From the NCBI GenBank assembly GCA_016197345.1, contig JACPVY010000460.1:1-16259 (forward strand): a stretch of 16,259 nucleotides of DNA, given 5' to 3'. The notes beneath the pieces were generated by a model. The model saw only the letters and a list, made by a program, of their open reading frames with translations, was not told the DNA's origin and searched no databases. Positions 1 through 6,398 of this stretch are shown here, in pieces; positions within the stretch are counted from its first letter, which is position 1, and each line of letters begins with the position of its first letter. The DNA is from Burkholderiales bacterium (GTDB taxonomy: Bacteria > Pseudomonadota > Gammaproteobacteria > Burkholderiales > Burkholderiaceae_D). Made by a program: the position numbers and the translations under genes.

Positions 1-1715
1 GGGAAATGCTGGGTGGACTAGGCTTTAAGGAACTGGATGCTAAGGGCGTTGAGGCAAAATTGCCGGGCATGTTTGACGCCACCGCCGATTTGAAAGGCAA
101 TGGTTTTTACATGAACTTCCTCGAAGGCGGGAAGAGCCGGATTTGGTTGAACGAACTTAGCGCGGCGAATGTGCATGGCCAAATCGACGATGATTCACAC
201 TTCTCGCTGGTGCGCGAAGCAGATGGTAGTGGCGACAATCGCAGCTTGATCATCGACGGATTTTTGAAAGATGCTGACGGTTCAATTTCGATTCAACAGC
301 TCACCGCCTTGGGCATACACTATGACAACACCGATTTGGGCTTGCATCTCAATATCGGTGGTGCTGCCATCGTTGGCAAAGGTGGTAGCGCGATCAAATA
401 TGAAAATCAAAAAGATGGCTCCAAGCTAATCACCTTGAAGCAATTGCGGATGCTCGACGCTAAATTTGGGGTGGATGATTTACTCCATATGGGCAAGAAA
501 AAAGGCCCGCCTAAAGATTCCAAAAAAATTAACGAGGGCTTCCTCAACTTTCTCGACAAACTCAATGGCATCGTGGTGCTTACCGTTCACCTGACCTTGC
601 TGGTTGACGATCACTTGCTCACGCGTGACACACTCACCACGCGCGACTTCCCGCTCTACCTCGATATTCGCAACGGCAAAATCAATTACGCCAGATTGGA
701 AAACCATATTTTCAAAAACAGCGCAGTATTCCAGCAAGCGATTGATTTTGAATTAAAAAATGGTCGTCTCTTCATCCAACTCGACCTCAAAACTATAGGC
801 GCGGCAGTGGGTGCCGTCGCCGGTACGGCGGGCGGTGCAGTACTTGGCGGTACGGCTGGTGGTTTAAAAGCAGGGCCAGCAGGTATTTTGCCGGGTGCGG
901 CAGTGGGTGCAGGGATAGGCGGAGTAGCAGGTACTGGTGCCGGCCTGTACTACGGCAATAAAAAAACCAAAGAATTGGTCGGTTGGGATTTACGCAAAAA
1001 CGACGATGGCATCAACGAGCAAGAGCTGGCTGAAAACAAAGAAGAAGTCAGGATCAAAACGCTAGTGCGCGATGCGCTGCCCGATGGCAAACCGCCAGCC
1101 CCGCCTAAACCCAAAGACCCGAGCGATCCAAAGGTTGTGGTCAAAGATATCGGTGTCGATATCTACGGCATTAATCTCAGCTTGAAAGGTGGTGCGGTGA
1201 TTGATTTGGCCGATCTCAATTCAGAAGGCTTGTCCGGCAAAATCAATCTCGGCGAGCCGAATATGAATGCGGTCGAAGACTTCACGGTCGGCGGCAGTAT
1301 TTTGCCAGCTTCTGGCCCGGATGTTGGCAAAGCGAAAGGGAAGAAAACATCTGCCTTCCGCCTTGGTGTGGGCGCGGTCAATCTCAGTGTGACAGACCTC
1401 AAACTTGAGGGTGCCGTCAAAGAATCAGCCAAACGCAAAGGGCACTTCACCCAAAGCAGTACGATCATCAATACTGGCGCTATCCATTTGGGTCAATTAA
1501 GCGATGCTGGCCTGACCTTTGGCACCGGCCACGAGGCAGGCGCAACTGAAGAAGACAAGCAAAATAATCCAATCCGTAATGAAAATATCTATCCGAAAAC
1601 CCTGTATGGCACGGTGACCAGCGGCTATGCCAATGATGTGACCATTCGCCTTGAAAGCTACCGTATCGGCAAAACGACGATCTTGAATGACAAGAAGAAA
1701 GGCAAGAAAAAATGA
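1..1715 (+). CDS. Unrecognised protein with glycine-zipper segment (5' end outside window)
   Basis: I do not recognise this family. The frame is open from the window edge. The first in-frame Met (base 6) has only five bases before it, with GGGAA touching the ATG, so it is probably internal and the gene starts upstream. Numbering from that Met (569 residues): 45-260 alternates short hydrophobic strands with Gly/Asp turns and looks beta-rich; 265-317 is a dense Gly/Ala block with GxxxG-like spacing (GAAVGAVAGTAGGAVLGG, then GAAVGAGIGGVAGTGAGL), typical of glycine-zipper helical hairpins that pack in membranes; 362-376 is a Pro/Lys linker; 377-555 returns to beta-rich sequence; the C-terminus is Lys-rich (KKKGKKK). 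Its TGA overlaps the ATG of the DUF4157 gene by four bases, implying coupled translation. A membrane-active cargo or an accessory structural protein of the particle is my inference. No catalytic motif is visible. Confidence 0.75.
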   Translation, partial: EMLGGLGFKELDAKGVEAKLPGMFDATADLKGNGFYMNFLEGGKSRIWLNELSAANVHGQIDDDSHFSLVREADGSGDNRSLIIDGFLKDADGSISIQQLTALGIHYDNTDLGLHLNIGGAAIVGKGGSAIKYENQKDGSKLITLKQLRMLDAKFGVDDLLHMGKKKGPPKDSKKINEGFLNFLDKLNGIVVLTVHLTLLVDDHLLTRDTLTTRDFPLYLDIRNGKINYARLENHIFKNSAVFQQAIDFELKNGRLFIQLDLKTIGAAVGAVAGTAGGAVLGGTAGGLKAGPAGILPGAAVGAGIGGVAGTGAGLYYGNKKTKELVGWDLRKNDDGINEQELAENKEEVRIKTLVRDALPDGKPPAPPKPKDPSDPKVVVKDIGVDIYGINLSLKGGAVIDLADLNSEGLSGKINLGEPNMNAVEDFTVGGSILPASGPDVGKAKGKKTSAFRLGVGAVNLSVTDLKLEGAVKESAKRKGHFTQSSTIINTGAIHLGQLSDAGLTFGTGHEAGATEEDKQNNPIRNENIYPKTLYGTVTSGYANDVTIRLESYRIGKTTILNDKKKGKKK

Positions 1716-2935
1716 CGCATTCACGCCTGATGCTACACCCCGGTGTCAGCCAAGATCATAGCTTGCCGACACGGGGACAGTCCCTCAATGTGGCGGATCG
1801 AGTGTATTTTGAAAGCAAACTACAAACCGATCTGAGTCAAGTACGCATTCATACCGATCCCTTGTCGGCCAGCAGCGCAGCGGCAATGGGCACCAATGCC
1901 TTTGCCAGCGGCGACGATATCGCCTTTGCGCCGGGGCAATATCAACCCGGCACCAGCGCCGGGCGGCAATTGCTCGCGCATGAGTTATCCCATGTTTTGC
2001 AGCAACGTATGCCACCTACAAATACCATGGCGGGCCTGCAAACGGGTAGCATGAGTAGCGCTAGCGCAGAACAACACGCTACGCAAAGCGCGCAGCAAGT
2101 GACGCAAGGCGCTAGCGTCGCGCCCGAGCAGCATGGCAGCGCTGCGCCGGGAGTGTATTGCGAGGAACCAAAGAAAAAACCAGTACCGCCACCTGCTGCG
2201 GTAGTCCCCGTCGTACCCTTGCTGCCAAAAGTGCCGATGGTGATCCCCGATTTGCAACCGCAGTTGGGGCCACGCGCGCAGCATTTACCGCCCGATTTCC
2301 TCAAAGCGCCAGAAAAACCTCGCTATAACGGCAAAAGCGAGGATTTGCTCAGCACCGAAAAGAAACTCGGCTATCTTGACAAAATTGCACCCGGCTTATC
2401 AGAACTGGCGGCGCCAATTGCACTTGGTAGCGCGCAAACTGCGGCGCAAGAACGCGATAATCCAGACAGCATCCAAAAAGCCAACGCCGAAAGCAAGCTG
2501 TTCGACCCGAGTAGCGCCACGACTACCCCGAAACCATCGCTAGATGTACTCGAAAAGGCGCGCAAGTTGCAGGAATATCTGGAAAAGAAAAAACAACTCG
2601 AAGCGGCAATGAAGCCCATGCCCGACCTCCCGCCGGCACCTGCGCCAGCAGCCGCTAAACCTAGTCTGCCAGCACTGCAAATCTGCCCTGTGCCTGTCCC
2701 TACGCCAGCCGCAAAAAGTGACAAACCACTACCAACGCCAACCGTAGGGCCACTGGCACAACATGCACCGGACTTGGTATGGCAGTTGCCAGCAGTACCA
2801 GCAGCTCAGATGTCGCAAACCCCTAGCCAGGTCATGCAAAACATCAAACCCAAAGCGGAACCACCTTTCGTGCTCGACATTCGCACCTTGAAGTTCCCCT
2901 TGATGCCAGGAGTAAAACCAGATGGCAATCCATAA
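1712..2935 (+). CDS. DUF4157 (eCIS core domain) zincin-like protein with Pro-rich tail
   Basis: The protein has 407 residues. Residues 18-98 match the DUF4157 pattern: a short LPTRGQSL lead, the VRIHTDPLSA strand-helix at 45-54, NAFASGDDIAFAPGQY at 62-77, and a helix carrying HELSH at 90-94 (bases 1979-1993), an HExxH zinc-protease motif. DUF4157 domains are strongly associated with eCIS loci and are found on many proposed toxins and accessory proteins; whether they are active proteases is generally unproven. After residue 100 there is an Ala/Ser/Gln stretch, then long Pro/Ala/Lys-rich low-complexity sequence (155-205 and 302-385) around a helical part with a charged probable coiled coil (about 278-301). 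No C-terminal toxin fold is recognisable, so this may be a scaffold, loading factor or carrier rather than a toxin. The start overlaps the preceding stop (ATGA), with AAAGG nine bases upstream. No signal peptide is seen. Confidence 0.9.
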   Translation: MTHSRLMLHPGVSQDHSLPTRGQSLNVADRVYFESKLQTDLSQVRIHTDPLSASSAAAMGTNAFASGDDIAFAPGQYQPGTSAGRQLLAHELSHVLQQRMPPTNTMAGLQTGSMSSASAEQHATQSAQQVTQGASVAPEQHGSAAPGVYCEEPKKKPVPPPAAVVPVVPLLPKVPMVIPDLQPQLGPRAQHLPPDFLKAPEKPRYNGKSEDLLSTEKKLGYLDKIAPGLSELAAPIALGSAQTAAQERDNPDSIQKANAESKLFDPSSATTTPKPSLDVLEKARKLQEYLEKKKQLEAAMKPMPDLPPAPAPAAAKPSLPALQICPVPVPTPAAKSDKPLPTPTVGPLAQHAPDLVWQLPAVPAAQMSQTPSQVMQNIKPKAEPPFVLDIRTLKFPLMPGVKPDGNP

Positions 2936-3024
2936 CGTGCAAAGTATGTCCCTCATATTTGTGTCGCAATGCATAGCAAGATTATGCGCTGCTTCTTTTT
3001 ATTTTCATTGAACTGGATAAAACC

Positions 3025-3678
3025 ATGAGCAGCTTCCCCGGCTCCCCGCGTTTGCTACGTTGTGCGCTAGTGTTAATTGATAACGATAGCGGTGCCGTGC
3101 AACGCATTATCAATCTGCAATACAACCCCGATACGCTGTCTCGCAGTTTGCAAATCAAGGGCGTTTCTGGTGAAAGTGGCGATCATATTGAAGCGCTACG
3201 CCTGAAAGGGCCACCGACTGAAACCATCAAGCTCGAAGCCGAAATCGACGCTACCGATGCGCTCGCCAATGCTGATCCGCAAACGGTGGCGCTAGGCATA
3301 CACCCGCAATTAGCTTTGCTAGAGAGCATTATTTATCCCTCTAGCGCCCACTTGTATAGCAATCGCAGCGATGTACAAAGCGGCACCTTGGAAATTTCGC
3401 CATCGAGCGGGCCATTGACGCTATTTGTGTTTGGGCCACAGCGCATCGTGCCCGTGCGGATTCAGGAATTTTCGATCACCGAAGAAGCGTTTGATCCGAA
3501 TCTCAACCCACTGCGCGCCAAGATTTCGCTCGGGCTACGGGTGCTGACGATAGATGACCTTGGTTTTGATGGCAAAGGTGGCGGCTTGTTTATGGCGTAT
3601 TTGCAAGCGAAAGAACAGTTAGCGAAGAAAAGCCAACCCGGCAGCTTTAGCAATATGGGCATCACGGGCATTGCGTAA
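3025..3678 (+). CDS. Contractile injection system tube/adaptor protein (Afp7 N-terminal-like)
   Basis: This 217-residue protein resembles the CIS tube domain, which in Afp7/Pvc7-type proteins sits at the junction of inner tube and baseplate. Diagnostic stretches are the LQYNPDTLSRSL strand at 31-42, the ETIKLEAEIDATD segment at 66-78, LLESIIYPSS at 98-107, and FGPQRIVPVRIQEFSITEEA at 136-155 followed by FDPNLNPLRAKISLGLRVL. In Afp7-like proteins a LysM-type domain often follows in the same chain; here it is encoded by the next, separate gene. The last 25 residues (AKEQLAKKSQPGSF onward) look like a flexible tail. The Shine-Dalgarno sequence is weak (GGAT about eight bases before the ATG). The gene follows the DUF4157 gene by 89 bases and precedes the LysM gene by 135 bases, so expression may be set separately. 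Confidence 0.88.
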   Translation: MSSFPGSPRLLRCALVLIDNDSGAVQRIINLQYNPDTLSRSLQIKGVSGESGDHIEALRLKGPPTETIKLEAEIDATDALANADPQTVALGIHPQLALLESIIYPSSAHLYSNRSDVQSGTLEISPSSGPLTLFVFGPQRIVPVRIQEFSITEEAFDPNLNPLRAKISLGLRVLTIDDLGFDGKGGGLFMAYLQAKEQLAKKSQPGSFSNMGITGIA

Positions 3679-3813
3679 GTAATGCAGTTAAACCTTTTTC
3701 AAAATCAGAGTGTTCTGTAATGCTTGCGCAAAAATATGATGATTCCCAGACGTTTCGGTGTGCGCACCCTACATCAGTTTTGCTCGGTTACTTAAACCTC
3801 ACGGAGAAACAGC
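3679..3813. other. Intergenic spacer between tube and LysM genes
   Basis: This 135-base AT-leaning gap shows no coding signal. It contains TATGAT (3735-3740), a good -10-like hexamer, but the best -35 candidate 16 bases upstream (TTCTGT) matches poorly. A clear Shine-Dalgarno GGAG (3803-3806) lies seven bases before the LysM ATG and fixes that start. No terminator hairpin with a T-run is visible. Confidence 0.4.
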
Positions 3814-4155
3814 ATGGCAAATTACAATTTTTCCCCTACTAGCCGCTACTACAACACCGCGACGAGCAGCATGGTGGATGAAAATGGGCGTGAAGTGACC
3901 TATTTGCAGCGCCGTTTTTTTCCGCAACCGGAGCGTTTTTCGACACTGCAAGAGCATGTGGTGACGCAGGGCGAGCGGATCGACCAAATCACGGCGAAAT
4001 ACCTGAGCGACCCGACTGCTTTTTGGCGGCTGTTGGACGCGAATCGCGCCATGCAAGCGCAGGATGTGACACACCTCGGGCAACGCATCAAGATCACGCT
4101 ACCGGAAGGCATTCCCGGCATGCCCAATAGCGGTGCTTTGACAGGGAATTTCTAA
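3814..4155 (+). CDS. Small LysM-type baseplate/tail protein
   Basis: This 113-residue protein has a LysM-like module at about 46-97: an EHVVTQGERIDQITAKYL opening, a WRLLDANRAM helix at 71-80 and an LGQRIKITLP closing strand at 88-97. In contractile tails, LysM-like proteins (gpX or gp53-like, or the C-terminal part of Afp7) bind around the hub and help attach the tube to the baseplate. They are thought to act structurally rather than on peptidoglycan. The N-terminal 45 residues (Tyr/Arg-rich, ending in RRFFPQPERF) are a conserved-looking lead-in that probably contacts neighbouring baseplate subunits. The C-terminus is a short Gly/Pro tail. The stop codon directly abuts the next ATG (TAA then ATG at 4156), so this gene and the hub gene are almost certainly co-translated. 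Confidence 0.88.
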   Translation: MANYNFSPTSRYYNTATSSMVDENGREVTYLQRRFFPQPERFSTLQEHVVTQGERIDQITAKYLSDPTAFWRLLDANRAMQAQDVTHLGQRIKITLPEGIPGMPNSGALTGNF

Positions 4156-5283
4156 ATGCTAAAGGGAATTCATCTGACGCTGATGATAGGCGTTGGCATG
4201 CCAAAGCCGGTACCGCAGGTGGTGATGGATGCGTTGTCGAACGTGAGTGTGACCTCGGGACGCGATAAAGGCGGCTTTCAGATCAGCTTCACCGTCAGCA
4301 AAAATTCGCCGATTTTGACGGAAATGCTACCACACGGCTATTTTGAGCCAATTGTCACCCGTGTCATCATCGTTGCGACCTTGAACGGCCATCCGAATGT
4401 GTTGATGGATGGCATGATCACCAATCAAGAATTTTCACCGAGCAATGAACCGGGGCAATCGACGTTGACCATCACTGGTAGCGATATGAGTCTGGCGATG
4501 GATTTGGTGGAAATGCCTTTCATGCGCTACCCCGCCATGCCGGAGATTGCGCAGGTATATGCCATTTTGGCGAAATATGCCTTGCTCGGGATTGAACCGC
4601 TGGCGATTCCGCCGTTTATCAATGTGCCGCCGATTCCCACCGAACGCATTCCTACGCAAACCACCACTGACTTAGTGCATTTGCGCAAGCTAGCGCGTGA
4701 AGTCGGCTATGTGTTTTACGTTGAACCGGGGCCGGTGCCGGGGATGAATATCGCTTATTGGGGGCCGGATATTCGCATTCCTGTACCACAGCCTGCGCTG
4801 AATGTGAATATGGATGCGCACACCAATGTCGAAAGCTTGAGCGTAAGCGTCGATGGGCTAGCCAAAAAAATCATGGTGTTTGGGGTATTTGATCCGGTGC
4901 AAAAAAAGATCCCGATCCCGATTCCACTGCCGAATTTTAATATTTTCAAACCGCCGCTAGGCGCGCAGCCGTTGGTGCCAGCCAAGGTCGAATTTCCTGA
5001 TTGGTCGTACAAAGAAGACGCGCCAAAAATCGTCAATCGGATTCTGGGCGCTTTGGCGGAATCGAGCGATGCGATCAGCGTTTCTGGCAGCTTAGATGTG
5101 CTGCGCTATGGTCACATTTTGCGCGCCCGCATGCTGGTTGGCGTGCGCGGTGCTAGTGCCACCTACGATGGCTTGTACTACGTCAATAGCGTCACCCACA
5201 CGATACAACGTGGGCAATACAAACAAAGTTTTCAACTCAGCCGCGATGGTTTGACCTCGCTAACTTCCAAGGTTCCTGTATGA
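4156..5283 (+). CDS. Phage late control gpD / gp27-like hub protein
   Basis: This 375-residue protein looks like the gp27/gpD part of VgrG-like spike complexes, the trimeric hub that adapts the tube to the baseplate. Support includes the SVTSGRDKGGFQISFTVSKN strand region (31-50), a VLMDGMITNQEFSPSNEPGQ segment (82-101), STLTITGSDMSLAMDL (102-117), the LRKLAREVGYVFYVEPG helix-strand (176-192) typical of gpD, and a C-terminal LRARMLVGVRGASATYDGLYYVNSVTH-type barrel strand pair (322-348) followed by YKQSFQLSRDG. A Pro/Ile-rich insertion (about 250-277) separates the barrel halves. The gp5-like part that Afp8 carries in the same chain is the next gene here, overlapping by four bases (ATGA). GGGA eight bases before the ATG serves as the ribosome site. 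Confidence 0.88.
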   Translation: MLKGIHLTLMIGVGMPKPVPQVVMDALSNVSVTSGRDKGGFQISFTVSKNSPILTEMLPHGYFEPIVTRVIIVATLNGHPNVLMDGMITNQEFSPSNEPGQSTLTITGSDMSLAMDLVEMPFMRYPAMPEIAQVYAILAKYALLGIEPLAIPPFINVPPIPTERIPTQTTTDLVHLRKLAREVGYVFYVEPGPVPGMNIAYWGPDIRIPVPQPALNVNMDAHTNVESLSVSVDGLAKKIMVFGVFDPVQKKIPIPIPLPNFNIFKPPLGAQPLVPAKVEFPDWSYKEDAPKIVNRILGALAESSDAISVSGSLDVLRYGHILRARMLVGVRGASATYDGLYYVNSVTHTIQRGQYKQSFQLSRDGLTSLTSKVPV

Positions 5284-5801
5284 GCGAAGAAAAGAAATAC
5301 TACGGCAAATACCGTGGCACGGTAATCAATAACATCGACCCCGAATTCCGCGCCCGCATTCAATGCATGGTGCCCGATGTCACCAGCCTCGTCCCCACCA
5401 CATGGTGCGAAGCCTGCGCCCCCCTCGCCGGGCCGCCGGGGCCACCGATGGGCGCATATTTTGTGCCGCCAATTGGCTCTGGCGTGTGGGTCGAATTTGA
5501 ACAAGGCAACCCCGATTTCCCGATTTGGACAGGTTGCCGCTACGGCATCGGCAACATCCCACCGCTAGCGATGGCAGGCTTGCCGGTTTCCCCTAGCATC
5601 GTGCTGCAAACGCTGGCGCAAAACATGATACAGATCAGCGATTTACCCGGCCCCACTGGCGGCATCATGCTGAAAAGCACCACGGGTGCGACCTTGATCG
5701 TAAATGACACCGGGATTTATATCCAAAACGGTAAGGGCGCGATGCTGACCATGCTCGGGCCGACGATAGATATGAATGCGGGGGCGTTGACGGTGATTTG
5801 A
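5280..5801 (+). CDS. gp5/gpV-like OB-fold spike protein (baseplate assembly protein V)
   Basis: This 173-residue protein begins with the OB-fold found in gpV, gp5 and VgrG: YYGKYRGTVINNIDPEFRAR at 7-26, MVPDV at 30-34, then PTTWCEACAPLAGPPGPPMG (39-58), YFVPPIGSGVWVEFEQGNPD (60-79) and PIWTGCRYG. Residues 105-173 form a short stalk with regular turn-strand repeats (GGIMLKSTTGATLIVNDTG and following), consistent with a beta-helical needle onto which a PAAR-like tip would fit. No lysozyme domain is present, as expected for an injection-system spike. Translation is coupled to the hub gene by the ATGA overlap. Two Cys pairs or singles (29, 43, 46, 86) lie in the OB region. The next gene downstream, after the inverted-repeat spacer, is the PAAR-like gene. 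Confidence 0.9.
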   Translation: MSEEKKYYGKYRGTVINNIDPEFRARIQCMVPDVTSLVPTTWCEACAPLAGPPGPPMGAYFVPPIGSGVWVEFEQGNPDFPIWTGCRYGIGNIPPLAMAGLPVSPSIVLQTLAQNMIQISDLPGPTGGIMLKSTTGATLIVNDTGIYIQNGKGAMLTMLGPTIDMNAGALTVI

Positions 5802-5890
5802 GGTGGATGTGGGAGGCGCTTGCCCGTGATGCACTCGGCAAAAAAGATAAAGCCGGAAAATAGGCTAGCACCGTCGAATAGGGACACGCT

Positions 5891-6064
5891 CCTCTCTCCC
5901 CTTGTGGGAGAGAGGTAGGGAGAGAGGGGGCGGTTGAGCAAAAACAGCATATTTTGGAGTTGATGATGCAAGTAATTTATAAAAATTAACTTCCTATATG
6001 AAAAAAGTTCTGCTCAATTGCAACCGCCCCCTCTCCCTAACCCTCTCCCACAGGGGGAGAGGGG
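5891..6064. repeat. Long imperfect inverted repeat (MITE/REP-like element)
   Basis: The left arm is 5891-5936 and the right arm 6021-6064. The reverse complement of the right arm aligns to the left arm with 40 of 44 positions equal plus a two-base gap; both arms end inward in CGGTTG/CAACCG, and a further TGAGCA/TGCTCA pairing lies just inside. Each arm is itself a hairpin: 5891-5900 with 5906-5915 (10 base pairs, loop CTTGT) and 6041-6049 with 6055-6063 (9 base pairs, loop ACAGG). The 84-base centre is AT-rich and non-coding. Purine/pyrimidine repeats of this GGGAGAGGG type are frequent between genes in many proteobacteria. GGGACA occurs at both outer edges (5881-5886 and 6062-6067), a possible but unproven target duplication. 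No T-run follows either hairpin. Confidence 0.8.
5955..5984 (+). promoter_or_regulatory. Possible weak promoter in the centre of the inverted repeat
   Basis: TTGGAG (5955-5960) and TATAAA (5979-5984) are 18 bases apart on the + strand in AT-rich sequence. The -10 box matches five of six consensus positions; the -35 box matches only the TTG. If used, it would drive the PAAR-gp25-baseplate half of the operon. AT-rich DNA produces such matches by chance, so this is a weak call. Confidence 0.22.
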
Positions 6065-6140
6065 ACATATCTACCTAACCCGACCACTTTTTTTCAATTC
6101 AAATTTGGTTAGCGCGTATGCGAGGCCCTCCCACTCAAAC

Positions 6141-6146
6141 AAGGAG
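6141..6146 (+). promoter_or_regulatory. Strong Shine-Dalgarno site for the PAAR-like gene
   Basis: AAGGAG lies six bases before the ATG at 6153. It fixes the start of the PAAR-like gene and shows that this broken-looking gene still has an intact initiation site. Confidence 0.8.
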
Positions 6147-6152
6147 TAAACC

Positions 6153-6396
6153 ATGCCAGGCCCTTTATTACATGTTGGTGCAGTTGCGATGTGTCCCCAC
6201 GGTGGGCCAGCGAACATCATTCCAACCCAACCCCGGGTGTTGGTCAGCGGCCAGCCGGTGGCACAGATCAATAGCCCGATTCTGGTTGCAGGTTGCGTTT
6301 CTCGCGCCCGGCCCGTCCCTTTGTCAAAGTCCAGACCAGATCCCGCAAGGGCCTTTAGTTGTCAGCGTGGTTCAACCGCGCGTGATTGGAACCTGA
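6153..6396 (+). pseudogene. PAAR-like spike-tip gene, frame disrupted
   Basis: The start frame reads a PAAR-like tip protein: MPGPLLHVGAVAMCPHGG (1-18, with a CPHGG metal-site-like motif), IIPTQPRVLVSGQPVAQI (22-39) and ILVAGC (43-48). After VAGC the frame turns into unlike sequence (VSRARPVPLSKSRPDPARAF). The expected C-terminal end, LCQSPDQIPQG then LVVSVVQPRVIGT, is instead in the +1-shifted frame, ending at TGA 6394-6396, just before the gp25 ATG. The frame change must fall between about 6296 and 6335. As I remember related proteins, they have roughly 30 more residues in the middle, so an out-of-frame internal deletion is my preferred explanation; a one- or two-base indel or a sequencing error is possible. 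Uncorrected, the start frame runs on into gp25 without a stop (201 codons to 6758). The function would be the sharpened tip on the gp5-like spike. Confidence 0.7.
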
Positions 6397-6398
6397 TC

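Larger units (their letters stand above)
5802..6152. other. 351-base gene-free spacer inside the operon
   Basis: No plausible gene is seen on either strand. The first 90 bases are featureless. Bases 5891-6064 are an imperfect long inverted repeat with an AT-rich centre. The last 90 bases contain a T-run (about 6088-6094) that is too far from any hairpin to act as an intrinsic terminator, and end with the PAAR gene ribosome site. Confidence 0.7.

Noticed and set aside
2971..3000. GCATA/TATGC hairpin followed by a T-rich stretch after the DUF4157 gene
   Set aside because: Only five base pairs, AT-rich, with the T-stretch interrupted and four bases or more away. Too weak for a terminator call.
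3713..3740. TTCTGT - 16 - TATGAT as a promoter
   Set aside because: Only the -10 box is good; the -35 matches two of six positions.
5891..6063. Hairpins as intrinsic terminators
   Set aside because: Stems are strong but no T-run follows either on either strand, so they are better described as repeat-element structure.
6118..6396. Separate 92-codon gene starting at 6118
   Set aside because: Only its last 28 or so codons look like protein; they are the displaced PAAR-like C-terminus. The rest is out-of-frame sequence, and the AAGGAG site points to 6153.
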